A model generated the notes under the pieces. The model was not told the DNA's origin. It was given only the letters and a program-made list of their open reading frames with translations, and ran no database searches. From contig JAVMKO010000002.1 of NCBI GenBank assembly GCA_032164245.1, positions 89,107,340 through 89,171,339 on the forward strand: DNA of 64,000 bases, read 5' to 3'. A program made the translations under genes and the position numbers. Position 1 is the stretch's first letter. The number at the start of each line of letters is the position of its first letter. This DNA comes from Sternotherus odoratus. Taxonomy: Eukaryota > Chordata > Testudines > Kinosternidae. This document shows positions 37,263 through 48,342 of the stretch, one piece after another.

Positions 37263-38840
37263 TCCTTTTTTTGTTTTATTTATAATTTGAATTAGTCTGG
37301 TTGAGATTAAAGTTAATTTTAGGAAAGGCAAAACCACCTTCTTCTTTTTCTACTTGCCCTCCTTACTCTTTCCTGATTACTTGTCTCCCATATATCTCAG
37401 ATTAGAGGAAAGGCCAAAGTCCAGAATGGAAACATCGTTACTAAAATTTATTTTCTGGGACCTATTCCTATCCAGCAGGGCAGATTGGAGTTCCTTGGAA
37501 TGTCTCTCTAATGGCCTCTTAAGGTAGTGACAGTCATGCCAATGAGACCTGGCCTCTGTTGACTTCTTTGATCCTTTCAATTTTGGACTTTTCCTAAAGA
37601 CTTCTCTAGGGCCGCTAATAATCATTATAATGAAATGTCAAAACTCAAGGTCTCTGTAGCCTTTTCCAGTGTGTCATGAAGTGTAGCTGACCCATTTATA
37701 TGATCTATTTGGAGCTGATGGTGCAGCAATACTACAGAAAATTCCACTTTTCTTACATAGGGATCCACAGCACTTCCTCTTGAGAGTCCAAGACTGCCTA
37801 TCTATCCTATTATTCTTGTAGAGCTTTGTGTTTCAAGGTACCTTCTCAGAACTGAGAAGTTATGATAGGATGATTTAGAAATGCAAACTTAATGACGCTG
37901 ACTGCCTTGAAGCTCTGTAGTTCCTGGAGCAATGAAGGCTCATTTCTTAGGAACCCCTGGATAATTTACATGAGACCCAGTAACAAAACCTAGAAAAATG
38001 CAAATATGTGACTGAAGTGGCCCTTATAATCTTTCAGAGACTATAACAGGATTTACTCCATGTAGGAATATAGAATAACTTAACTGATTGGTAAGCATTC
38101 AGTTTTCAGCTGAAGTGCCATTGATGGAGAAAACAAATGCAATAATTCTTGTTGGAGAGGGAATGAGTTTTGAATTTTATTTTAATCAGGGTCAAATTAG
38201 AGAAGAATTATATAGTTGTGCATTTAAAAAAAGTGTTTTAAAATATTTAGAGTAAAATTGCTTTGTAAATTAAATATTTGGTTTGAGGAGGTGGGCTGTG
38301 TAGTACAAGTGGTATTCTAAAGCTGAACCACAAAGGAAAACAAATGGGTTTGTATATTTTTATTGATCTTCTTTATTTTCTTATATTTAAAGGCAGTCTG
38401 AAAGGTTTAGCAATCTTACTCCCTCCCACCCAACATTTTCTTGGCTTGTTTTTATCCTTAGGAATATTAAGTGTCTGATGTTTCCTAGTTTTGCTGAAAT
38501 ACTTGGTTGGATTAGGGGTTCTGAAAAGTGGCTTGAGAGCTTTTTCTCACTCATTTGTTGCAGGACAAGGCGTTGGAATCTTTAACGTTTGTTTTCCTTG
38601 AATGTGTGGGGTGTTAGTTCATACAAGTAAAGCTTTGAACAGTCTGAATGAAAAATCCCTTCCCTCTCGATTTCCAAGGTTTCATTTCCTGTGTATTGGG
38701 TTATCTTAATTGTTTCAGTCTCTTTGATAGCCCAGGATTGTTAAGGAACTGGAGTTTCTAATTTTTTTAAAAATCAGAGTGAGGAAAAAGATCCAATCAG
38801 GCCTTCTTTATAAAGAAGCAAAAAAGGGCACAAATCCAAA

Positions 38841-39137
38841 TACAGTAGACTCTCGATTATCCAGGATGATAGGGAAAAAAATAATTCTGGTTAATAAAAT
38901 CCCAGATAATCACCATCCATAGGAAATATGGGGAGTGAGGGTTGGCTCACCAGCCACCCTACGCCGGGGAGAGGGGGTGTTGGTTCACTGGCTACCCTGT
39001 GCCCTGGTGGGTTTTTTTTGTGTGTGTGTGCTTGGGGTGGCAGCAAAGGCAGAGCCGGCCCTGCAAGTTGTGTGTGTGTGTTTTTTTTTTTTGACATCCT
39101 GGTTAATCCAATCCTGGATAATCGAGAGTCTACTGTA
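38841..39137. mobile_element. Pogo/Tigger-like MITE with perfect termini
   Basis: The terminal inverted repeat is 27 bp without a mismatch, including the flanking TA (38841-38867 and 39111-39137), starting TACAGTAGACTCTCGATTAT. Inner bases contain (GT)n and a T run. It lies just upstream of the last ADNP2 exon. Perfect ends suggest a comparatively young copy. Confidence 0.92.
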
Positions 39138-39317
39138 CTTTGTTTTCCCATGCATGTCATCTTTACGTATGTTTTGTAAAGATGTCTGAACCTGTTTTGG
39201 GGGGGTAAACATCTGTTGGTGGCATTTTCTTTGCCACATGATATAAACTGGCAGTTTATAGAATCCTGTTGTCTGTTTGACAAAGTGCTGTGTGAACTTT
39301 TATTTATTTATTTGCAG

Positions 39318-42300
39318 AGATACAGAACAAAGCCGTACTGCTGTAGTCTATGCAAGTTCTCATCAAAATTTCTTACTTCATTCAAGAATCATTTGCACCG
39401 TTACCATGAAGATGAAATGGACCAAGAGTTGGTGGTTCCTTGCCCAAAATGTGCATTTGCTTCTGATTCAAAAATAGTGGGAAAACACATCCGGATGTTT
39501 CACTCTTCTAATAGGAAAATACAGAACTGCACAGTGAGCATTTTAGGTGGCATGAAACAATTCAGGAGCAAAATTATAAACTTCACATGTCTAAAATGTC
39601 ACTTTACAGACACATTGTACTACAATATGAAGAAACATGTGCTGATGAACCATTTTCAAAATTTAATAAGCACATATTTTGGCCAGAGACCAGATGAAAA
39701 CGAAGAGGATTTTGTTCAGAACTACTGTAAAAAATGTAACGCATCTGCAGACAGCCAAGATTCTTTAATGTATCATATCTTAACATCTGAGATGCACAGA
39801 GATCTGGAGAATAAACTTAGATCTCTGATTTCAGAACATATTAAGAAACCAGGACTTGTGAAGGAAATGCATATTGCTCCGAAGCCTCCCACAACTATAG
39901 CTGCTCCATCTTTAGTGCCCACCACTGCTCCATCAAGCTCAGTTACTACTCCAACTTGCATTCAACTTGCATTTCCTCAGAATAATCAAAACCACGCCAT
40001 GGTTCAGGGAACAGCCGTTCAAAACACAGTTAGACCCCTGACTGTTTCAAATGTCTCTGGTAGCCTTGCACATACATCTCCTGCTCCAGTTGTTACTCCA
40101 CCACATGTTACTCTTGTATCCAGTCCACTCCCAGTAGGTCAGAACGTTAATCTTCAGCCACCAGTTCCACAACCTGTCTTTGTTTCCCATAGGGTCCCTC
40201 TTAATCACCCTGTCAGGCCTGGGGTTCTCCCCCTTACTCAATCTGTTGGGGCCATAAATAGACCTGTTGCTCCTGGGGTTCTTCCACTTACTCAACCTGT
40301 CAGGCCTGGTCTTCTTCCTGTTAATCAGCCTATTGGGACCATAAATAGTCTGGTTGCACCTGGAGCTCTCCCAATAGCTCAGCCTGTTGGTCCTGTAAAT
40401 AGTCATGTTGGGCCTGGAGTTCTCCCAGTAACTAGACCTCTTGCACCTGGGATCCTCCCTATAAATCGACCCGTTGGGAATATGAATCGACCCATTGCTC
40501 CTGGGGTTCTTCCTGTGCCCCAGACTGTTACCTCAGGGGTTCTCCAGCTTAATCAGCCTGTTGCATCAGAGGTTCTTCCTGTAAGACAGCCTGTCAGACC
40601 TGGGATTCTCCAACTTAATCAGCCTGTTACCTCAGGGGTTCACCCTGTAAATCAGCCCATCAGACCTGGAGTTTCTCAAAATACCACTTTCTTGACTGCA
40701 GGCCCTATACTTAGACAGTTAATTCCAACTGGTAAGCAGGTTAATGGAATACCTACATATACCCTTGCACCAGTTTCAGTTACTTTGCCTGTATCACCTG
40801 GTGGCGGGGTAGCAACTGTTACACCACCGCAAATGCCCATTCAGCTAATGCAGTCTGGCACAGTAACTCAGATCTCTCACTCTCCAGCTAGTGCACCTTC
40901 TCCTCCTGTTGTTGTAACTTCCTCTCACAATATGCCTGCACAGGCTTCTCCACCTGCTCCTGAAACAAGCCAAGCCCTCAAACAGGCTAAGCAATGGAAG
41001 ACGTGTCCTGTTTGCAATGAGCTCTTCCCATCAAATGTCTATCCGGTCCACATGGAAGTGGCTCATAAGCACAATGCAGTAAAAACAGAGGAAACCCTGG
41101 AACCTGACAAGCTTGCAGTATGTGCACCCTTTTTGAGGTGGATGAAAGAGAAGACTGTCCGGTGTTTCTCTTGTAAATGTTTCCTATGTGAGGAAGAACT
41201 TATAAAACATCTACTGATGCATGGGTTAGCTTGTTTGTTCTGTACATATACTTTCCATGATTTAAAAAGCCTTGTGGAACACAATAAGACTGTGCATAAT
41301 GGAAAGAAGAAGTTGCATGAAGACTACAGCAACAGAGGATTTCAACTAGATAATGATGCTGATGGTGACCTTATATTTCCACATTTTGACTTCAGTACAA
41401 TGTTACCAAAAGAAGAACTTGGTGAAAAGGAAGTACACTTGGCAGTACTTGCAGGGGTAAACTCGAGGACCCTTGTACCTGTCTACATCAAAGTGAAGCC
41501 TCAGACAGCTGAAATGAACAGTATGTGCAGCAAAAAAGTATTTACATGCCCCTTTTGTTTTGGTACTTTCATTAGCAAAGAAGCCTATGAAATGCATTTG
41601 AAAGAGAGGCATCATATCATGCCAACTGTACACACAATTTTAAAGTCCCCTGCTTTCAAGTGCATCCATTGCTGTGGGGTGTACACTGGAAATATGACTC
41701 TGACAGCTATTGCTGTGCATTTGCTCCGTTGCAGAAGTGCTCCCAAAGACAGCAACTCAAGTATGAAAGTGCCGCTTGAGCGCAATGAGAAGAAAGAATT
41801 CTCCTTTGTGAATGGTGAAAAGCACGATTCTGTGTCTCAATCTGCTAAAAGAAAACAATCTGATCTATGCTCTGTTGCAGAGGACCAAAGGAATAACGAA
41901 CAGCAGCCTCAGTCCTTAAATGCTGGCACAGCTCTAACTCCAGATAAAGACGTGAATCTAGGGGTAGTGCCGGTCAAGCGACAAAAGGTTGAAAGCAGGA
42001 CTGAGATGAAAGGACCTTCTTCAAGTGAGGACGTCCATATTCTAGCATTAGATCCTAAACAATATGAGCACTGTTCATATGAAGCTCGAAAGCAGTTTCT
42101 GGCAGATTATTTTCACAAGAGGCCGTATCCTACAAAAAAGGAGATGGAATTACTGTCCTCAATGCTATGCGTATGGAAAATGGATGTTGCATCATTTTTT
42201 GGAAAAAAACGACATGTGTGCCTAAAGGCGATAAAAAATCGCCAGCCTTCTGTGCTTCTGGGTTTCAGTATGTCTGAACTTAAAAATGTAAAGCACAGTT

Positions 42301-42332
42301 TGAATTTAAAATGTAAACCGCAGGATTTGTAA
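39318..42332 (+). CDS. ADNP2: ADNP2 final coding exon (residues 67-1070)
   Basis: This exon encodes 1004 residues and the stop of activity-dependent neuroprotector homeobox 2, a nuclear zinc-finger/homeodomain protein; the ADNP family is known to act with CHD4 and HP1 in repressive chromatin complexes. It opens RYRTKPYCCSLC after the acceptor; the upstream in-frame ATG at 39216 is intronic and not the start. C2H2 fingers lie at about residues 75-96, 108-128, 157-178 and 203-226; a Pro/Val-rich tandem region at about 360-520 (PVRPGVLPLTQ-like units); the conserved TYTLAPVSVTLPV; further fingers near 628-650, 680-725, 808-832 and 847-875; a homeodomain at about 985-1045. The spliced protein is 1070 residues against about 1131 in human, mostly because the Pro-rich repeat is shorter. 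No frameshift or premature stop. Confidence 0.97.
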   Translation, partial: RYRTKPYCCSLCKFSSKFLTSFKNHLHRYHEDEMDQELVVPCPKCAFASDSKIVGKHIRMFHSSNRKIQNCTVSILGGMKQFRSKIINFTCLKCHFTDTLYYNMKKHVLMNHFQNLISTYFGQRPDENEEDFVQNYCKKCNASADSQDSLMYHILTSEMHRDLENKLRSLISEHIKKPGLVKEMHIAPKPPTTIAAPSLVPTTAPSSSVTTPTCIQLAFPQNNQNHAMVQGTAVQNTVRPLTVSNVSGSLAHTSPAPVVTPPHVTLVSSPLPVGQNVNLQPPVPQPVFVSHRVPLNHPVRPGVLPLTQSVGAINRPVAPGVLPLTQPVRPGLLPVNQPIGTINSLVAPGALPIAQPVGPVNSHVGPGVLPVTRPLAPGILPINRPVGNMNRPIAPGVLPVPQTVTSGVLQLNQPVASEVLPVRQPVRPGILQLNQPVTSGVHPVNQPIRPGVSQNTTFLTAGPILRQLIPTGKQVNGIPTYTLAPVSVTLPVSPGGGVATVTPPQMPIQLMQSGTVTQISHSPASAPSPPVVVTSSHNMPAQASPPAPETSQALKQAKQWKTCPVCNELFPSNVYPVHMEVAHKHNAVKTEETLEPDKLAVCAPFLRWMKEKTVRCFSCKCFLCEEELIKHLLMHGLACLFCTYTFHDLKSLVEHNKTVHNGKKKLHEDYSNRGFQLDNDADGDLIFPHFDFSTMLPKEELGEKEVHLAVLAGVNSRTLVPVYIKVKPQTAEMNSMCSKKVFTCPFCFGTFISKEAYEMHLKERHHIMPTVHTILKSPAFKCIHCCGVYTGNMTLTAIAVHLLRCRSAPKDSNSSMKVPLERNEKKEFSFVNGEKHDSVSQSAKRKQSDLCSVAEDQRNNEQQPQSLNAGTALTPDKDVNLGVVPVKRQKVESRTEMKGPSSSEDVHILALDPKQYEHCSYEARKQFLADYFHKRPYPTKKEMELLSSMLCVWKMDVASFFGKKRHVCLKAIKNRQPSVLLGFSMSELKNVKHSLNLKCKPQDL
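40196..40680 (+). repeat. ADNP2: In-frame degenerate tandem repeat in ADNP2
   Basis: Roughly a dozen imperfect units of about 30-45 bases encode variants of PV(R/A)PGVLP(L/V)(T/N)Q. Reading frame is kept throughout. The 119-codon antisense frame at 40047-40406 is a shadow of it. Confidence 0.85.
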
Positions 42333-43945
42333 AAATGCTTTATAGTTTTTAAAAGAATCATAATTGCATATTTCTCAATTTAGCAATTTATTACATTGGT
42401 TTAATTTCTTAACTTACAAACTGAGCGTTGCAGGGTTACAGTAGTACACAAAGCCTCATTCAGATGTGACTGTGTTATTGAAAAAATCAGCAGTGATCAT
42501 AGATCTTTGAGGAAGGTAGATCCTTCAAATTTTCAGCTCTGGAATTTGTTTTAGCTTTTTGTTTTCTTTTTTTCTCTTGTGGAGTAGGGTTTTCCCTTCC
42601 TGCCTTCCTCCATTAGGCTTTTATACAACATATATTGTCTTTCCTGATTTAAAATTATTTTTTTGTCAGCAATGTTAACCTCTCCCTCAAGAAAAGAAAA
42701 GGGGGAGGGCATAATGTTGGTTAAAATATCAAGACAAACTAAATGAGAAAACAAATTGAATTAAAAGTATTGGTTTAAATTTCTTTAAACTCTTAATTTT
42801 AATGTTTGTCTTTTATCCTCTAAGCTAAGAAAATGATTGTAGTATTTAACTTCCTCCTCATATCCCACCCCAAAAAACTAGGTTTATTTTAGCAATAATA
42901 AAATGTACTCTTCTTTTGAGGAAACAAATTGCTGCATACATGTGCCAATTACAGTTTCAGTGATGCATAGTAGCTAAACATAATCTATATATTTTTGTGA
43001 GGGAGATGGGTTCTTCTTAAAATACTGAAATTAGGTGACTTACACTGGCTGTGATTTTATCCCATTAAAAATTAACTCTTTAATTCAAAGGGATTGTTTA
43101 CTGTCACTACGTAGGTATGGGACACTCTCCAGTTGCTAAATTTGTACAATTTCAAAGCCTGTTGACCACTTATTGCAAAGGGTGAAATAGTTTTAGAGAA
43201 TTATCAAATTATTTTGATGCATCTTGACATAAGGTGATTTTATTCACATATCCTTCTGTACCTGTAGAGATATCAGTCCAAGTATCACTGAAGTCAATGG
43301 GAATGTGTCTCTGCTGACTGTTGGTTAGGGTATTGAGTGAACATGTGCCCCTTTTAATAACCAATGAGAAACTTGGCTTAAACCACTCTCCTTTTTATAA
43401 GTCAGCAGCTAGAGCTAGGAGTGGATGGAATGGTAATATGGCACCTTTTGCCTATGTCATTGATTCAAATGGGACTTCCATACATGATTACATATTCTTT
43501 CCATCTGACAAATAGTTAATGGTTTCTATTAACTAAATTGTTCTCAAACTAGTTTCTAGTGAACAAGTGTCTAATCACCAAGACCACTCGATCCTTTGAC
43601 TCTCACTCACCAAGGGTGGCAGTTCTGTAGGTATGTTTTGTTATTTAAACTACCTTTAAAGTGAATTAGGGATATAATTTGTGGTCACATTACCAGTCCA
43701 TTGCTATACCTACTATCTGGATAAATGGGGGGCTTTGGTTTTAATCTGATTCAGTTTGACACCTTCCGAAAATCACTAAAATTACTTTCTGCCAAACAAG
43801 GCCAGTAAAGGAGGCCATCCAAAGCAAATATTACAAATGGTCTGTCCCACCACTGAACTTGTACTGATGACTTTAAACAAAGGAAAGAAGAATGATGTGC
43901 TCAGTGTGATTAATTTTGGTAATAAAAAAGTCAATCTTTTCCTAG
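42333..43945 (+). other. ADNP2: ADNP2 3' untranslated region (probable)
   Basis: Follows the TAA at 42330-42332. Two poly(A) signals AATAAA stand out: 42897-42902 and 43921-43926. The second is followed at about 43970 by a GT-rich 'gtgtgtttt', the usual downstream element, so cleavage near 43945 is likely, with a shorter form possible from the first. More AATAAA motifs occur at 44749 and 44933. End position inferred. Confidence 0.5.
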
Positions 43946-44764
43946 ATATTCATCCCATACCAGAGACTTTTGTGTGTTTTAAATTGCATGTAAATGTAAC
44001 TTTACATTGAACATTTCAAGCAGTTGTATAGCATGACTTACTGGAACCATAACTATCAAAGGAAAAGCTTCCAGTCTTACCATTTGAGCTTCTACAAACT
44101 TTAAAATACCTGTGTTTTGGATTAAAAGTGTGGTATTTTCCTATTTTTGAAAAAATGGTGTTCTCATATACTTACCATTCCAATAATTTTTGTTTAAATT
44201 GTCAAGTACAAAAAATCCACAGTAAAATTGAACCTAGTCATGTAATGCAAATACTGAAGAAAAAACCTGTAAGGGGTTATATTTTGGGGAGTGGGGAGGA
44301 GGATAGATCAACAGGAACTAAAAACAATAAGAAAAAATTGATGCTGTGTCCTAAAAGGATCCTATTATATCTAATCTGACTTGTGACTTGGCTGAGTTTA
44401 GTTTGTGAACCAGTCTGGAGGCCTTAGGTGGATTTTAAAAAAATACTTAAGAGTTCTTGACTGGGAAAAAGAACGTGGGTAGGCTCTATATACTATATTC
44501 ATCTCTGGTGTAAGACCATTCATATCAGTGGAGTTACACTAGGGATTTGACACTAGATCTCCAAGACATCTTAAAATGAGTGGTTTAAAGTACTCTTTAT
44601 ATATTACAAATAATGTTTCTTATTGGGAGACAAAAGTGATATTAAGAGTTGGCGAAAACAATCTAGTTTTACCAGTTTTCTTTATTGTACACTGTCTAGG
44701 GACAATGTTAAACATTTTATCTATTTGGCCTTTGATTTCACAGTTTCAAATAAACCAACTTTTT

Positions 44765-44801
<37 letters not shown>

Positions 44802-46225
44802 GTGTGTGCATATGGATGGTTAAAAACTAGACTTTGAGAGTTTGTAATGTTTCATTAACATTCAGCATGAGAACTTGATAGGAAAATTTAATAATATGCA
44901 TTCAAAATAGTCATATGTTTAAGTACAACAGAAATAAAGACCTAGATCTTCCAGTTCTTTAAAAGGGGCTGGAGGGAAGGAGAGGGGAGGATACCACTCA
45001 CTGCAAGAGAGTTCATAATAGAAGTACCTTCTACCCCATCTAGGAAATCTGGTTTGAGTCCACATCCTTTCCTATAAATCTAGTACTCCAAAGGCTTAAT
45101 CATGAGCCTAAAAGCAGTGGGAGTAGGATCAAAGGCTAAGATTTTTAAAGTGACTGTTACAGTTATAGACAAATAACCAACCATTTTTTGAAAAACCAGA
45201 AGTGATTGATCTAGGGAAGATCACAACTCTTACATATGTAACTATATATAGTAAAGTTTTTTTGGGAGTAGGGGGCTTGGTTTGGAAAAAACAAAAGAAG
45301 TTTTATTAACACAAAAAAAAGGAATATGAGTAAGCTACCAATTTCAGCCTAAATTAAATTTGTGCTGTTTCTGTCTCAAACTGTGAGGCCAGTGGCTGAG
45401 GAAGCTGCTAGTCTATGAAGTTATTGCCATGTGCTGAGTATAGGCGTTGTGGCTGGCTTCCACAGAATTTCCCATTGAAGAAATAAACTTTTGGGAAAAG
45501 AAACTGGCTGCCACATTTTAAGTCACCCTGCCAGATAAGTTGCCGTCTTCTATCTGTCGAGGGGAGCAATTTTTATGAGCATAAAAGGATAACTAGTGCC
45601 TGGTTCAGAGGGTGAAAATACTTCATTTTCTTATAAACAGGTATATCAATTCATTACAATATGCTTTCTTTGGGTAATAGTTATGTGGTATCTATTTATT
45701 TTTAAGTGAAAAGATGAATTAGTGAATCCCTGAGCATAATACAGTACAACTCGTAATCAGGAAGTGCAGTATGAAAGATTATCAGTATAATGTAAGTTGG
45801 TCACAGTGTGTGTCTTGATTTGATATTAACTATGCAGAAGGATAGAAAATACTGCACATGTGAAATAGGTTTGTTAGTTAATGGTGCATGGGGAACTTTA
45901 ACTTTTGTATCTCCTGCCTTTTTAAACAACCCTGTGCCAGGTTTTCATAATGTATGTAGTTGACCATTTATTTCCTAGGGTTTTAATCCCCTCCATAAAA
46001 AAGGAAGTAGTAATAGGAGAAGAATGTTCACTATAGAAGCTTTCTTACCAAAGATTTTATTAGCTAATCGAAGATGCACCAGCCACTAACCTTTAATTAG
46101 GATTGAAAATGTGCACTCTAACCAAATGCCTCTGCAGTGTATCTCAACATGGAAGTTAGTACTCCTAAACTTAAAAATATTTTACTGTATGTGACCTTCT
46201 TCTGCAATCTTCAGACATTGAGTCT
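43946..46225. other. Intergenic, no element recognised
   Basis: A+T-rich sequence between ADNP2 and the transposon-rich block. A homopolymer T run lies at 44768-44800. Confidence 0.5.
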
Positions 46226-46227
46226 TT

Positions 46228-47226
46228 AATGTAGGTAAATATAAAGTAATGCATATTGGAAAAAATAACCCCAACTATGCATACAATATGAAGGGGGCTA
46301 ATTTAGCTGTAACTAAGCAGGAAAAAGATCTTGGAGTCATCGTAGATAGTCGCACCCTGCAATACCGTGACAATGGGGATCCAACCCCCCCCCCCCATCA
46401 TGATAAGCACAGGGGTGGCGGTATTCCATTGCATCAAAGCAGTGCCCGCTTTCGAGGGCTGGAGCCAGCCCTGCCCCACATTATAAATGGATTCACGCTA
46501 TTGTGGGGCGTGGTATACCAGGGTCTGACTGTAGTTTGCTGAAGACATCCCCACAGTGTGCAGCGGCAGTCAGAAAAGCAAACAGGATGTTGGGAATCAT
46601 TGAAAAAGGGATAGAGAATATGTTATTACCCTTCTATAAAGCTAGGGTGTGTCTAGTCTTGAATACTGTGAACAGATGTGGTCGTCTCATCTTAAAAAAA
46701 AAAAAAAAAAAAAAAATGTATCAGAAAAGGTTCAGAGTACGGCAACTAAAATGATTAGGAGTTTGGAACAGGTCCCATAGGAGGAGAGACTAAAGAGGCT
46801 AGGACTTTTCAGCTTGGAAAAGAGGAGACTAAGCAGGGATATGATAGAGGTATATAAACTCATGAGTGATGTGGAGAAAGTGAATAAGGAAAAGTTATTT
46901 ACGTGTTCCCATAATATAAGAAGAAGGGGCCACGAAATGAAATTAATGGGCAGCAGGTTTAAAACAAATAAAAGGAAGTTCTTCACACAGCACACAGTCA
47001 ACCTCTGGAACTCCTTGCCTGAGGAAGTCGTGAAGTCTAGGACTATAACTGGGTTTAAAAGAGAACTAGATAACCTTCATGAATTTAAGTCCATTAATGG
47101 CTATTAGCCAGGGTGGAGATCACTTGATCATTATCTGTGAGGTTCACTGGCCACTGGTGGTAGACAGGATACTGGGCTGGATGGATCTGTTATCTGACCC
47201 AGTAAGGCCATGCTTAAATTCTTATG
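46228..47226 (+). mobile_element. CR1 LINE 3' end, interrupted by a MITE
   Basis: The frame reads MHIGKNNP and EKDLGVIVDS, then after the insertion AVRKANRMLGIIEKGIE and LFTCSHNIRRRG, FNLWNSLP-like sequence: the C-terminal part of the CR1 reverse-transcriptase ORF and its 3' untranslated tail ('gacaggatactgggctggat', 'gacccagtaaggcc'). An A run at 46697-46717 and shifts break the frame. 5'-truncated and inactive. Confidence 0.88.
46349..46531. mobile_element. TA-flanked MITE inserted in CR1
   Basis: Starts GTCGCACCCTGCAATACC and ends GGTATACCAGGGTCTGACTG; these are inverted complements with a few changes. TA lies on both sides (46347-46348 and 46532-46533), and removing the insert with one TA restores the CR1 frame through DSSL(L)KTS-like sequence. 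A pogo/Tc1-type MITE that landed after the CR1. A C run at 46385-46398 is part of it. Confidence 0.85.
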
Positions 47227-47229
47227 TAA

Positions 47230-47940
47230 AACCTTCCAACTAGTGCTTTTCCAAAGCTGGGTATATACATACTCTTTTAGGACCATGTGATATTTGAGGG
47301 ACCACCCAGACCCGAAAAGAGTTCTGTCACAATGTGAGGTGCCTTTATGCTCTTCAGCTGTCGTTCAAACCCCTCAGAACCAGAGCCTGCTTACAACACA
47401 GAGTCTCATCCTGGCTTCCAGTAGCCCTTCCATGCCCCAAATCTGCCCTTGAGTTTTAACCACCAGCCACTCTGACATTTCCTCTTGTTACCCCAAAAGG
47501 TGTGTGATACCACACTCCTCCCAGATGTCAGCTCAGTTTGGCACTTACATTTCACACCGATTACAGGACAAAACTGCTTGGGTAAAAAAAATTACTTGAC
47601 AGAAAAAAAAACAGATTCAAAGATTTAACAGCAAGGGAAGCAAGCAAAGAAGTTACACAAAAAAATAAACAGATGGAACCTCAGGGTTTACATTGGCAAA
47701 TTAAATTATTTTCTGTTAGTCTTTAAGGTGCACAGGACTCTATCACTTCTACGATTCCAGACTAACACGGCTCTCTGATTCTTGCTAATGCATGTTACTT
47801 GTTGCCTCTGAACAGTTTCCCAGCATATAACTTGCCCCAGAGAAGACCCTATACTTGACAGTTTCTGGATATTCATCAGGTCAAATGCCCTTCCCCTCCT
47901 CCCCTTTCTCCCCCCTCTTTCCTCTCAGGCTGTGGTGACT
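47230..47940. other. Intergenic with a Penelope tail fragment
   Basis: At 47700-47785 'gttagtctttaaggtgcaca', 'ggactcta' and 'ccagactaacacggct' are the 3' tail of the Penelope-like family on the plus strand. The rest is unassigned. Confidence 0.65.
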
Positions 47941-48342
47941 CAGGGCTTGGTTACACTGGCGCTTTATAGTGCTACAAAGCCTCCATGAGTGCTATAACTC
48001 TCTAACCGTACACACTTGCAAGGCACATTTTGCGCAATAAGTCTCCGTTTAAAGCGCTACTGGTAAACCACTTTTCCGAGGGCAAGAAGGGCTTTTGCGC
48101 TAGCGCTATAGCGCAACGGTGCGAATGTGAACACCCATTGCACGTTAATGAGCTTCCAGCCTCCTCCAGCCTGGCCCATAATTCCCCTTCGAGCCACTCA
48201 GCATTTCAAACTCTTCTGTCGTGTCCTCAGGTGACCACACGTCAGACCCGCCCTTTAAATTCCCAGGGAAATTTGAAAATCCCCTTCCTGTTTGCTACAG
48301 CCAGGCGTGGCGTGCTCCTCAGGTAACCATTTTGCTTGACCC

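Larger units (their letters stand above)
32236..39317 (+). other. ADNP2: ADNP2 intron 3
   Basis: About 7.1 kb. It carries a hAT MITE (35571), two pogo-like MITEs (36259, 38841), a CR1 3' scrap (37090) and a poly-T run at about 37062-37080. The acceptor is 'tttatttgcag' at 39317, 180 bases after the last MITE. No other exon is recognised. Confidence 0.85.

Noticed and set aside
39216..39317. In-frame ATG at 39216 as the start of ADNP2
   Set aside because: These 34 codons are intronic; a good acceptor at 39317 and the family N-terminus on earlier exons show otherwise.
40047..40406. 119-codon antisense frame within ADNP2
   Set aside because: It is a shadow of the in-frame Pro-rich repeat.
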